Position numbers and translations under genes: made by a program. A stretch of 64,000 nt of DNA from Adiantum capillus-veneris (taxonomy: Eukaryota > Streptophyta > Polypodiopsida > Polypodiales > Pteridaceae): the NCBI GenBank assembly GCA_014529385.2, contig CM043967.1:84450278-84514277 (forward strand). Reading direction: 5' to 3'. Positions 22,794 through 32,984 of the stretch are shown here, piece after piece; the first letter of the stretch is position 1; the number at the start of each line of letters is the position of its first letter. Below the pieces are notes generated by a model that had not been told where the DNA came from, searched no databases, and saw nothing but the letters and a program-made list of their open reading frames with translations.

Positions 22794-23186
22794 TTATGTT
22801 CCTCCTGGTTGAGCTAGAACGCACCGAATAGCAAAGTTCGATGCATCAATATGCACATGGAAAATTACATTCCAATCGGGCACTCGTAGAATGAGAGCAA
22901 TGGTTAAGTTCTTTTTTAATAACTCATAAGCATGGTCACACTCCGTGGTCCAATGAAACTCAATAAGAAGTTTGTACAAAGGGTGAGCTATCTCGACAAA
23001 GTTTAAAATAAACCGCCTGTAATAACCAACACGACCCATGAATCTTTTAACTCCTTTATAGTTTGTAGGTGGTGGCAAATTGGAAAGGGCTTTAATTTTG
23101 CTCTCATTTGTGGAAATCCCATTTTTGGACACTATATGCCCTAAAATGACTCCATGTTTAACCCAAAATTGGCATTTGAAAGGGTT
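22794..23186 (-). pseudogene. GypA reverse transcriptase, C-terminal half
   Basis: After the first few residues, which come from the adjoining LTR, the minus-strand frame reads LNPFKCQFWVKHGVILGHIVSKNGI, then VGYYRRFILNFVEIAHPLYKL and FHVHIDASNFAIRCVLAQPG. These are the RT thumb/connection and the first RNase H strand. It continues the N-terminal half at 35203-35641; GypB was inserted between them. Confidence 0.88.
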
Positions 23187-23191
23187 TAAGG
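23187..23191. repeat. GypB target-site duplication, left copy (TAAGG)
   Basis: Identical to 35198-35202. Confidence 0.92.
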
Positions 23192-23770
23192 TGTGCGCGT
23201 CTGTTGCACATGTCAATGCAAGGGACTTGTCGATACACTGTATGTGTGAGCCACAAATGGCTCCAAGGACACAACTAGCTTAAACTAGTAAGTTCAAAGA
23301 TGGTGATGGTGTGTCACTCACCGCTCTACGCTTACTGTCGTGGAGGGTTGCTCGCCGCGAAGAAGAAGGAGCAGCCGCTGGGCCGCGCTTAACTGCTTCG
23401 CTGTCGTCGTCGCAATGCTCGATCGCACACTCTATCTCTCTCTCTCACGCATACACACACACACACACACACACAAGGAGATGAAGAAGAAGAAGATGGA
23501 GATGGAGTAAGAGCACTCTTCAATTGCACAAATGAGAGAATGAGTGATTTTTAGGTTTGGGTGACTTTTATATGAGCTCGTCCATTCACACTTGGACACC
23601 CATGCTTAGCCAACTAACCATTGAATGTTCCTGTTAGAGTGCGCCTCTCATCGGTGATCACTCTTAGCCTTTTTCTATCGGACTGACAAGCCCAGTCCCT
23701 GACTCTACCAAATAAATAATACGGTGTCTGTCATAGGTGATAGGGTGTCCGTGAGCCGTGAGGGTTAACA
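23192..23770 (-). repeat. GypB 3' LTR
   Basis: From TGTGCGCGTCTGTTGCAC to GAGGGTTAACA (plus strand). It pairs with 34599-35197 and contains short CT and CA tracts at about 23430-23475. Confidence 0.93.
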
Positions 23771-23773
23771 TGT

Positions 23774-23784
23774 CCCCCCTTCCT
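23774..23784 (-). promoter_or_regulatory. GypB polypurine tract
   Basis: CCCCCCTTCCT on the plus strand, three bases inside the LTR, identical to the GypA tract. Confidence 0.85.
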
Positions 23785-25419
23785 GATGTAGATTCCGTCC
23801 TCGGAAGCTATTGAGTTGAAGCTCGTTTGTTGAGGTGGAAGAGCATTGAGATGAATGTCCTTAGCCTTGTTCAGTCACTGCAAAATCAAACAACATTGGC
23901 ACAATAATTGCATTCTCATATACAATTAAAAAGCATATGCAGTTATAGGCAGACAAATTGATTAGTAGCAGAATTTTAAACCATTTGTCAGCAATAAACG
24001 TTAAATTTTAATATAATCAAACGCATAAACAATTGTGAAGGTAAAAAACTAAACAAGTTTGGGGTCGCTAATTTAACGTCAAAAGGCACTAAAGATCGAC
24101 TATTAATACCATGGGCAAGCTTCTCAATTTTCTTTGGTCAATTAAGTTGTTTAATCGCGAGAGTCAAGTATTTCATGTCCGAGGGCTGACTAGAGGCTAT
24201 ACCTAGAAGGCCTTGTAGTTAAGCTACGATAAAAGGAATTGCTCATGAAATCATCGCTTGACTTATTTCCTTTTCTTTGACCCCCCAAAGTCTTTTCACA
24301 GTGATTCCATTTTGATGTGTGTGCTTATTTTGTATGCCTTGGGTTTTTTTCTTTTCAAGGAAAAGCGCCCACATTGGGAACCTCTAGGGCTCTAGTACCA
24401 TAGGCGGTACATGTGAGTGAAGTACCAAATCAAGCTGAGATTTCTCTTCCAGCTTAAGATTTTACATTGTGGCACTTTGATTTTTATTTATTTTTGTTCG
24501 TTTCCAGCATTTTAATTTTGTAACTTTGGGGGGTCATATAACACGGTTACCCTTCTCAGGCTCATTATATTAGTAAACTCCCTTTATAATACTTAAGCTA
24601 AAGGTCAATAGGGAATAAGCCCACTAGAAAGCCCTAGTACATTTCACACAATGCTGCCTAAATCGGATTAAGAACCTTAGTAACCATTGATTACTAGGAA
24701 GGCATTCCCCATGGTATTAAGAGAAGATCTCTAACACCTAGCTTGGTCAAACTAGCTTAGTCAGATTGCTTGATTTTTAAACTTAGACAAGTGATTATGA
24801 CAAAAAATTACATTGAATTTAATGTTTGATACTAAGAAAATGCGCTAAATATTATGCTACCAATCACATTTAAAGCAGACAAACATGGATGCAAAAAAGA
24901 TAAGGGGCAATGTTGATGGACAAGAAACACCTGTTTGTGTTGATGGTCGTGCTTGATTTGAAAAGTGAATGAGAGAAAGATCCCATGAAGGTCCAACTCC
25001 TAACAACAGCAACACGTTCTTGTACACACTAGGAAACACAAAGAATACCTCTAGGAGGCACATCAGTGGGAAAAAAGAACTTTGCTAATCACTAAACTCT
25101 AAAACAAAAACACTCCTATCGTACTAATCCTACCTACCCTCCATCACTCGAGTGATGAGGGTCAAAGGTGTTTTATGACATAGGTTTCTGTTTTAGTGTA
25201 CCGGATGTGAATGTGTAGGTCTGGGTCAATGTTTTGACTTTTATTGTGCATACTCGTTTGCTAATTGCTCTTGCTCTTTATTATTTTTGTTTTTTGTGAG
25301 TATAAAGCTTTATATATACATTCCCTAAGATTGGGAGATTGAGAGGTCAGGGAGGAAGGTTGAGAGGGGAGTGAGTGAATGATGACTGTCAGCAAACACT
25401 CCCCCCTTCCTTGGGTAGG
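23785..25419 (-). other. GypB 3' non-coding region
   Basis: The first 700 bases align with the GypA 3' UTR. The rest has no long frame and no equivalent of the GypA acidic ORF. Near 25305-25400 similarity to GypA resumes (TATATATACATTCCCTAAGATTGG), so a block differs between the two elements in between. Confidence 0.6.
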
Positions 25420-25663
25420 TCATAACGTTTGAAATGTGCTCGCCACCCTTTGAAACCAATTGTTCCAGTTGGTAATAGGTGAGGATTTTTGCCAGTAGTT
25501 TTCTATTACCTTAGGTGCCTCGTCGAGTTGCAAGGGTGGTATGGTACTCTCCCAGGATCGAACTTGAAGTGGTTCATCAGGTGATTTTTGAACACTGGGA
25601 GGTGTGGATTCCTTTGTAGCTTCATGGAGGTCCACTATTGTAGGTGGAGGCTGTGGAGAAGCT
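25420..25663 (-). pseudogene. GypB WESTIPPLQLDE protein end, cut by CopE
   Basis: A minus-strand frame of 71 codons containing RSWESTIPPLQLDEAPKVIENYW and the Trp-rich end NNWFQRVASTF, homologous to GypA 19815-20129. Its upstream part continues on the far side of CopE at 28735. Confidence 0.65.
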
Positions 25664-25668
25664 TTTAC
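25664..25668. repeat. CopE target-site duplication, left copy (TTTAC)
   Basis: Identical to 28730-28734. Confidence 0.92.
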
Positions 25669-25899
25669 TGTTAGGTAAAGGCGGTGTGCCTCACCGTGCT
25701 TTACTCGTGTCCGCCGGCCAGTGTCCGGCTGCCCACATTTATCTCCTTATTCTTTATACATACAAAGAATAAGTAGCTCTCACTCACATTCTCACACGGT
25801 GCTCACACAGTGAGATTTGGGAGCTCCACCCCACATCATGTGTTGTTCTCTCTCTCTCCTTCTCACTCTCCGCACACGCACCGCATCCGCGCACTCACA
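25669..25899 (+). repeat. CopE 5' LTR
   Basis: TGTTAGGTAAAGG to GCACTCACA, 231 bp. It differs from the 3' LTR at about seven positions outside the CT tract, roughly 3 percent by my count. Confidence 0.93.
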
Positions 25900-25901
25900 A
25901 T

Positions 25902-25913
25902 TGGTATCAGAGC
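25902..25913 (+). promoter_or_regulatory. CopE primer-binding site
   Basis: TGGTATCAGAGC, two bases after the LTR; a perfect initiator tRNA-Met type site. Confidence 0.95.
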
Positions 25914-26945
25914 TATGGTGACCGCGGAGAGCACGACGGCGTTGAGAGCTTCGAGGCGATAGCTCGCTCTCTCTCGACGATGGAGAGATTAAGAAAGCTT
26001 GGAAGCTTTGTGAGAATGCAATGGGAGCTTGTGAGCTCAGTTGAGAGTGATGTATGCTCTTGTGGAAGCTCAGAGAGGAGTGTGGAAGATTGTGTGTAAG
26101 TGAAGGTGCTGCCCTAAAAACTGTGTGCGCAGCAGCACTGTTTTCAAATTCGTTTTTCTCCTTGTAGAATGCAGATCTGAGAATTCTATCCGCCATGCCC
26201 ATTCGTTTCGACGTGGTCTACAACTTTGCAGAAGAAATGTTTTGCAAATTTCTCACCTTTTTGCCGATATTCAGCTCAGATTGACTGTATACAGAAATTC
26301 CAGATTTTTTGTTGTCGCATTGTGTGCGAGTTTGATGCACTTTTGGAAGCATGAGAGGTGCTTGAAGTTGAGTGCATAAATTCTGAGATGAAGATGCAAT
26401 TGCAGCTTGTGTTAAGCTTGTGGTTTGAGGGTTTTTTGGTAGATTTGGGCAACGAAGTACGGAGGCGTTTACACACCATCGAAGCGGTCTCTTGAGAAAC
26501 GCAATTTTTTTTTTTGGAGCACACAGGTGGAGCTTCTTTCACTGGTTTTCATAGGATACTTTGGCAGTGATTTTGTGCTTGGATTCATGGTCTTTGTGAT
26601 GTGTTTGCATATAGTTATGGCGCATGGTTGATGCCCATTATACATGCATTTTGGCGAGCACTTTCAAGTGCCGGTGAGCTCTCTTGAGAGTATTGTTTTC
26701 GCATTGATCAAGTTTCCGGATTGCAACTCTTTTGGCGCTTGCTTATGCACGGTCACTCCGTTGATGTACGTTGAGTGCGGATTGCCATTGTATGTGAAAA
26801 TGTGGAGCCATTTTGGCATTTCTACTCATTGTTGGCAGTGAGTAGTGTTATGGTTTATGGTAGAGATTGTACTTGAGTTTTTGCTCAATTTTCAAGGGAA
26901 ACTCTGCCGAATTTTCCCCAGATTCTCGCCATAGTTTGTGATCGA

Positions 26946-27593
26946 GTGTTTACTCTCACTTTGACAGGTTTTGTAAGTTTGGACACAGTTTTGTGTTTTT
27001 GTATCCACTCTCGCAAGAGTGAGGAGTTGTGTATCCTTCTTTGCTTGAGACAGTGGTTTGCTCTCGGGTGGGAGAGTCTTGTGATCTCGAGCATTGTTTG
27101 CCATAGATTTGGCATGGAGATGCTTCGGGTTAGAGGCGGTTCTCGTTCACGATCGCGACTGACATGTTGGCACTGCGGCCATGATGGGCATATTAGGCGT
27201 CGTTGCTTCAGGCGTATGAGGCAGCAGAAGAGGCAGATGCATGTTGCTACTATGAGGACAGATGCTAGAGAGTATGCATGTGACGGACATGTCACTTTTG
27301 AGTCTAGCTTGCCTTCAGACTACTTTGTGTCTTGGGATAGCACATTGTCTACACATTTTCTACTAGACGAGCATGCAGTTTTTCACGTGACACCACGTCG
27401 TTATTTGTTTTGCTCTTTCTCTAATGGGAGACTTGGTTGTGTGCAGTTTGCTGATGGTTCAACATTTGACATAGAGGGTGCTGGAGATGTATGCATGTCT
27501 TTACCTAGCGGTGCATTGCTTACGCTACGAGATGTACGTTATGTACCAGGACTTAGTCAGAGTCTCATTTCAGTGCGTCAGTTTGCAGAGTAG
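26946..27593 (+). pseudogene. CopE gag zinc knuckle and protease-like domain
   Basis: An open frame in which the recognisable part begins at 27114 (MEMLRVRGGSRSRSRL). CWHCGHDGHIRRRC (27165-27206) is a canonical CX2CX4HX4C knuckle. The protease region follows: the catalytic Asp-Ser-Gly of copia proteases is here Asp-Ser-Thr (27336-27344) in a context that otherwise matches (HVTPRRYLF downstream, then LRDVRYVPGLSQSLISVRQF). The missing Gly should abolish proteolysis. A frameshift at 27594 passes into the next frame (SGHCVLLGERSFHMHKGSLLIARG), the start of the region before integrase. The upstream 26946-27113 is probably leader, not protein. Confidence 0.78.
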
Positions 27594-27876
27594 TGGACAT
27601 TGTGTACTGCTTGGAGAGCGGTCATTTCATATGCATAAGGGATCACTGTTGATAGCGAGAGGTGCTAGGAGTGGTCTGGTATACCCTTTGCATATTTTTG
27701 ACGCACGAGGTGGTGTAGTCTCTGTGTATTTGCAGCCATGTTTGGAGCGAGAGATGAGGCGTGTCTCTTTTGCGGATGTGCTGCATGGAGAGCAGGTTGT
27801 GCATTTGTCTTGTGGTGATGTTCACGCAAACAGTGGTATCTCTGGGGATGCATAGCTTTGCCAGTGATCAGTTGAG

Positions 27877-28359
27877 ATGACATCGATTGAGCCAGAGACC
27901 GATGCATTGTTCTATGATGCATCTGATACGTTTGAGGGTGACAGTGTCCTTCAGACAGCTGTGTGTGATTGTAATGGTGCTGATTTTTTGGTTTTGCAGT
28001 CATTCTCAGCAGATATGCCTTTGCCAGAGGATGCTGACATGGTTCCTGATGAGGATGCATATGGCACTGAGGTTGCTTATAGGGATAGGTTGGCATACAT
28101 AGTGCATGTTTCGTCAGCTTTCTGGTCTCTCATGTTTGACCTTTTGGTCTCGAGACCTGATCTTGCTTATGCGGTTGGTGTATTTGCAGTGGGAGTTGTC
28201 AGTCGTGCGATGACTGACACTGACATTGTGCATTGTGGAGCCATGCAGGTTGTCACTCGATACCTGCATCATGAGTGTCATCATAGCTCTAGCTGTAGTG
28301 GTATGCATGTTGCATCTACACTAGAGCGGTTACAGAGTGAGCCACTGGGCATAGGTTGA
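27877..28359 (+). pseudogene. CopE RT C-terminal / RNase H N-terminal fragment
   Basis: A 160-codon open frame. Residues around 28120-28200 (SLMFDLLVSRPDLAYAVGV) match the copia motif GSLMY...RPDIAYAV at the end of RT, and ARYLHHE-type residues follow. The upstream part is acidic and resembles the spacer before RT in copia polyproteins. No YVDD box, no integrase and no RNase H catalytic set are present. Confidence 0.7.
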
Positions 28360-28434
28360 GAGCCGTCTTCTCTCACCTCTTGTATATACTAGTTGCGGGC
28401 TATCCTTCTTGCCACTTATCGGCACACAGCCTTT

Positions 28435-28444
28435 AGTGGGAGAA
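28435..28444 (+). promoter_or_regulatory. CopE polypurine tract
   Basis: AGTGGGAGAA directly before the 3' LTR (TGTTAGG). Confidence 0.8.
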
Positions 28445-28618
28445 TGTTAGGTAAAGGAGGTGTGCCTCACCGTGCTTTACTCGTGTCCGCCGACCAGTGT
28501 CCGGCTGCCCACATTTATCTCCTTATTCTTTATACATACAAAGAATAAGGAGCTCTCACTCACATTCTCACATGGTGCTCACACAGTGAGATTTGGGAGC
28601 TCCACCCCACATCCTGTG

Positions 28619-28690
<72 letters not shown>

Positions 28691-28729
28691 TCTCACTCTC
28701 TGCACACGCACCGCATCCGCGCACTCACA
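28445..28729 (+). repeat. CopE 3' LTR with expanded CT tract
   Basis: 285 bp. The 54-bp excess over the 5' LTR is a (CT)n run at 28624-28688; the 5' LTR has only about six CT units at that place. It ends GCACTCACA, followed by the TTTAC duplication. Confidence 0.93.
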
Positions 28730-28734
28730 TTTAC

Positions 28735-29160
28735 CTCTATGGATGCATTACACGAGGAGCTAGAAGCTTCATGAGACTCCCTCCTTCCTGAGCTAGGTGG
28801 AACAAATCGTTCTTTCTTCGATACCCAAACTAGCTTAGGAGCGCGTGTGTAGCATTCTGTGATTTTTTTCTTTCCGCGATTGTTGATTCGTTTTGGAGCT
28901 ACGGGATTGGGCTCACATGGGTCAGTTAACAAGTAAGAACACAATCTACGTTTTGGCACCCAGATTTGATCATTTCCTTGATAGTAGCCTTGGGCTTCTA
29001 ATAGTCATTTAGGAATCCAACGCCACGTTTCCTTACATTTCTTGGAGCGAGTGGGACGTTTCTTACAAGGCTTCTGTTTTTAGCATCAACCATGGTCGCT
29101 AAAGAAGATTTAGGGACCCACTTGTATGTTTTCTTTTTTATATGAGGATGAGTCTTGTTA
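28735..29160 (-). pseudogene. GypB WVPK protein, upstream part
   Basis: Minus-strand frames 29465-28998 (its downstream half) and 28959-28693. They contain KKTYKWVPKSSLAT and PLAPRNVRKRGVGFLNDY, then KRRLCSYLLTDPCEPN and RINNRGKKKITE. These match the GypA protein at 20149-20739 motif by motif, with one frame break near 28960-29000. CopE interrupts it at 28730. Confidence 0.7.
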
Positions 29161-29465
29161 GAAGCTATATGCATTGCTTCTAGCATATTTAAGGGTACGG
29201 GCATTTCATCCCCCTCAGGTGTTACCCAAGTCGTCCCCCTATTTCCCCAAGTGTCTATGGTTGCTGCTAGGTGGACCCAATCCACATTGTCCAACTTAGT
29301 CATCCAAGGTAGTACATCCATATAAGGAGAATCTTCCCCAACATCAGTGTCCGCTTTACACGTGTAACAATACTGCAATGGGGCCGAGTGAATTGTAGTT
29401 ATAGATCTATGATCAATTTTAAACCTGTTTCCTAGAGGATGTGCTCGACCGGTTACCAGATCCAC
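29150..29465 (-). CDS. GypB pre-RT linker, fused in frame to the WVPK protein
   Basis: The minus-strand frame 29465-28998 starts MDLVTGRAHPLGNRFKID and runs LQYCYTCKADTDVGEDSPYMDVL and DTWGNRGTTWVTPEGDEMP, which is homologous to the GypA linker at 36895-36660. At AMHIAS the match to the pre-RT linker stops, and NKTHPHIKKKTYKW from the post-integrase protein follows without a frame break. In GypA more than 3 kb of RT-RNase H-integrase-protease 2 coding lies between these points. The junction is at about 29157-29163. Confidence 0.75.
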
Positions 29466-30028
29466 TCAAATGACAGAACCTTGGAATTGCAAGTAGACAT
29501 GGTTTTTAAACCAGTCATGCACCATTTTTGCTTCCCTCATGAAAGGACATCCTAAGATCATCTCAGATGCCATAGTCTGCTTGGAGAAATCCATAAGAAT
29601 GAAGATAATTCTTATTTTATGTCCAAAGACCTTGATCTTGAGGTCTTTTAGCATTCCAATAGGTTTAACAATAGACCCATTGGCCATCTTCACTACTATG
29701 GTTGTGGTCGCAAGGTGAGGTCTTCCCATAGTTTCCCATCAATTTTTAGTCACAATGCTAACCCCAACGCCACCATCAATTTTAAGTCACAATGCTAACC
29801 CCAACGCCACCATCAATTTTTAGTCACAATGCTAACCCCAACTCCACCATCAAGGATTTCCTTTACAGTTAATCCCTTAGTAGTGATTGGTATGGTCGCA
29901 TTGGATTCATCACCCTCAAAGTATTGTCCCAACTTGTTAACAAGTATTTCTATAACAAGGTTCTCATCTAGGTTGGGTTGTGGATCTAAGTGTTCCTCCT
30001 CTATTGGCATCTCCCCAGCTCCATCCAT
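29466..30028 (-). pseudogene. GypB protease (retropepsin) domain, disrupted by a 37-bp triplication
   Basis: The minus-strand frame 30028-29813 ends EILDGGVGVSIVTKN: Asp-Gly-Gly at the active site, with the usual hydrophobic context. 29729-29466 continues GRPHLATTTIVVKMANGSIVKPIGML and the C-terminal strand MILGCPFM. Between them a 37-bp unit occurs three times (29741-29851) where GypA has one, shifting the frame and repeating the active-site codons. The protease would process Gag(-Pol). It cannot be made intact from this copy. Confidence 0.8.
29741..29851. repeat. Three tandem copies of 37 bp in the GypB protease
   Basis: Starts at 29741, 29778 and 29815; each copy contains AGTCACAATGCTAACCCCAAC. 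Copies 1 and 2 are nearly identical. GypA has a single copy at about 37253-37290. Confidence 0.95.
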
Positions 30029-30054
30029 CTGTGCAAATTGTGGCAGCCCAAACT

Positions 30055-31432
30055 TCAGTTCTCCATTGAGGAAAGCTCGAAGAGCTGAGGGTCTTTATAT
30101 AGTTTGGACATGATGGTGGTTCTAACTTTTGAAGACATGAAATCCATCAATTTGGCAATGTTTAGCGGCACCTTTTGGGCTTCAATCCCTTGATGTGGGG
30201 AAGATGGGATCTCCATTTCATTGATAGGATCAGGTAGTCCCTCTGTAAACATTCTTTCCATCAAGAAGGTAGTACGCCCACTTTCCCATGACTTTAAGTC
30301 ACCTTCTTCTTGGATGACACTAGGTATGGCTAAGGGTCTATGGACTTGGTGAGGTTGTTGTTGCGTAGGGAGCACGATGTCTGTAATCTAGATCTGCTTA
30401 GGTGATGGTTCTAGATCCCTTTGGGTATCTTCTACCAAACTCCTTAATTGCTTGACTCGTTCGATCTCCTCTGTAGGTTTGGATAAGTTCCTATCTTCTT
30501 CTTGGATCCTGGCCATTGTGGCTCATGAAGATCTTCCTTGTTGGTTTCTATCTTAGTGGTCGTTTTGGTCTCCGTGGTTTCACCTGAATCAGAATCTTCT
30601 TCAACGTCGTTCATATATACGGGATCGTCACCAGTTCCTATGTTGGTCTTTGAACTGGGGTCTGACTTTGCTGCTTTTTGCGATCTCTTCCTTCGTGTTT
30701 TCTTCTTCTTTTGAGATTGGGCAATTGATGCCGTGTCTCTTTCCTCAAGAATATAATTATTTTTTTTGGAGCATCGATCGTGTAAGTACGTTTACAGGTA
30801 CCACAGGTAAACTTTGTGATGGCTCCTCGATAACCTCAATCAAGTTTAATGGCGTGATCTTCGGTGCATTTGGATTATTTGGACATTGAGCAATTGAATG
30901 ATCTATGCCACGTCGATTACACATGAGTATCGACATTGTAGACATGCTCGCTTGATTGGTTTGCATTAGTGCGGAATTCTTTTGTAGCCTAATAGGACAC
31001 TCGGCCACACGATGTGGACCTCCACACTCATAGCATTGAAGAGGCGGTCTCTTGGCAGCGTAATTGCTTTTGGCCTCTTGCGGCAAGAGCACCTACTTGA
31101 TAGACAGGTTTGACTTGTCCCCAATAGTCCTTCATATAGTATTGTGGACTTTCTTCAATCGCATCAATCCCATAGGCAATATTACGATGTATATCTTCCT
31201 CACAGCCTTCCAAACAAGCAATGGATGACTCACAACCCACTTGATCCATAGGAGTGATTCTTGGATATGGTGGTTGCGGTTCTAGCACTGAAGGTGGTAA
31301 GGGTGTTGTTTGAACAACATTTTGGGCCCTAGGGACCATGTGTTGTGACGTTTGTTCAAGAGGTGGCGTCGACATCAATGTAGGCACTCGAGGTGTGTTT
31401 GTCCATTCTAAGGTTGGTCTATTGGGCATCAC
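30055..31432 (-). pseudogene. GypB nucleocapsid (zinc knuckles) and gag-protease linker
   Basis: Minus-strand frames 31432-31028, 31092-30757 and 30375-30055. A Pro-rich stretch leads to CYECGGPHRVAEC (CX2CX3HX4C) and then CNRRGIDHSIAQC, a knuckle in which the second Cys is Arg. A basic region and PTQQQPHQVHRPLAIPSVIQ follow, then VRTTIMSKLYKDPQLFE before the protease. GypA lacks about 0.9 kb of this linker (junction near 37471). Nucleocapsid knuckles bind element RNA. Several stops and frameshifts are present. Confidence 0.7.
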
Positions 31433-31477
31433 GCACTTAAATACTATGCAATCCTTAGCTTGATGACCATACCTCCC

Positions 31478-32844
31478 TTAGGCATTGCAGTTCCCATTAA
31501 ATTTTACTCTAAAAGTAGGGCATTCACTGGTACTATGCGGTCCATAGCATACTGAGCACCATTGTTGCTCCCTTCTTGGATACATATGATTGTTTTGCGG
31601 AGCACGATTGTCTCTAAGACTCTCTTGAATGGCCTTGGTGAGATATGCTAAGGTAATCTCAGATATCTTTGGCTCCTTAGCAATAGGCTTTAGGGTCATT
31701 GGCTATGCCCCGACGCTTGCGAGCTAATAGATTTAGGCTCAATAGACACTCTTTCTCCTTGAATCATTCCATTATCCTCCAATTGGATCGCATTGGTGGT
31801 GACTGCTTCTCAAGTGGTGATACCTCTAATGACTAGGCCATTGTAGATATCCTCATGTCGTAATCCCCTAATGAATCTATCAAGCAATTGATTATTATTG
31901 AAGCGCTCATTTGGATTACAACAAGAATTCAAATGCTTCAAGCGACTAATAAAGTCTCTCACCAACTCTCCTTCCTCTCGTTGGGCTTTGTGGAGCTGAG
32001 AGGCTACACCACAAAGCACTCCCTTTCGTATGTATTCTTTCAAGAACAGTCTCCTAAGAGTAGGGTAAATTGTTTTTTCTTCCACCCTTAGGGTTCTATA
32101 CCAATCCTCAGCCTTTCCACTTAAGGTTAGGCTTAAAGCATTACTCTTATGCAGCTCATTGTGTTCTCCTAGAGAATCGCATATTTGTTCAAACACTTTG
32201 ATAAGCTTTCTCACATCCCCGTCTCCACTAAATTTTTGTGTGAGCTTGGCTATTTGTACTGCCTTACTTCTAGGTTCTCTATCAGGTGTGTTACGCATAT
32301 TCTCAGCAATAGATCGACCGATAGCTTGAGCAAATGTTGCCAAGTCACCTAAGTGAGCAAGACCCGTGGGTGAAGGCGCTCTAGAGACTACATATGGAGT
32401 AGGTATTGGCATTGGGCTTGGCGCATAGGAAGCCCTTGGGTTCCACGTTTGGTACGGTGTTGTGCCATGTGGCGGTCCAAACTTCATATGTGTGGCCCTA
32501 GGCATAGTAGACATCGGATGTGACATGCTAATGCTAGCCAGTATGGTCCCATGGAAATAAGAGCTTGGGTCTTGTGGTTGTGGAGCATAGGTTGTTGAAA
32601 CAATGGGAGGGGTAGGGGCTACATGAGTGCGATGACCCATAGGTGCATACGATTGGTACACACTTGTAGGTACTATTGCAGGCATTGAGCTACCATGTAG
32701 TGGTGCTTTACTAACAAATGAGGTCCATGGCGTGTTTCTTGACATGCCCATCACTGGGGTAGGCATGGTAGCCGTGGTGTCATCAAGAGAAAGATGAGCT
32801 AGACTTGGAAAAGTAAAGCTATCACTTGTAGGCTCAGATTGCAC
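31478..32844 (-). CDS. GypB gag (retrotransposon capsid) with first zinc knuckle
   Basis: The 344-codon minus-strand frame 32844-31810 is the best-preserved gag here. It has a Pro/Met/Ser-rich N-terminus, then a Retrotrans_gag-type core (LTQKFSGDGDVRKLIKVFEQ; SLTLSGKAEDWYRTL; RDFISRLKHL; LLDRFIRGLRHEDIY). A stop near 31808 separates it from 31699-31478, which carries CSVCYGPHSTSEC. The following knuckle has a stop in place of a zinc Cys (GypA retains CNACGRYDHQAKDC there). It forms virus-like particles around element RNA in the cytoplasm. GypA 43395-44439 is homologous but more broken. Confidence 0.85.
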
Positions 32845-32984
32845 TGAGACCCCTGGCGAAACAACATATGGGGATCCATCGGACTTACAGAGGGAGTCTC
32901 CATTTGTGATAAGGTTGGTTGTTTAGCCTTCCCTGTATCCAAGAATCTCATGAGACCCGTTGAAGGCATGTGGATCCCCTTGTT

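Larger units (their letters stand above)
25669..28729 (+). mobile_element. CopE: 3.06 kb internally deleted copia element
   Basis: LTRs 25669-25899 and 28445-28729, PBS 25902-25913 and PPT 28435-28444, with perfect TTTAC duplications. The interior encodes a zinc knuckle plus protease-like region and then a short piece from the end of RT/RNase H. Integrase and the catalytic core of RT are absent. The body is clean and compact, so the deletion may have been present before insertion, i.e. a transmissible non-autonomous form; that is inference. Confidence 0.92.

Noticed and set aside
27643-28308. His/Gln-rich minus-strand frames inside CopE
   Set aside because: Shadows of the plus-strand CopE coding sequence.
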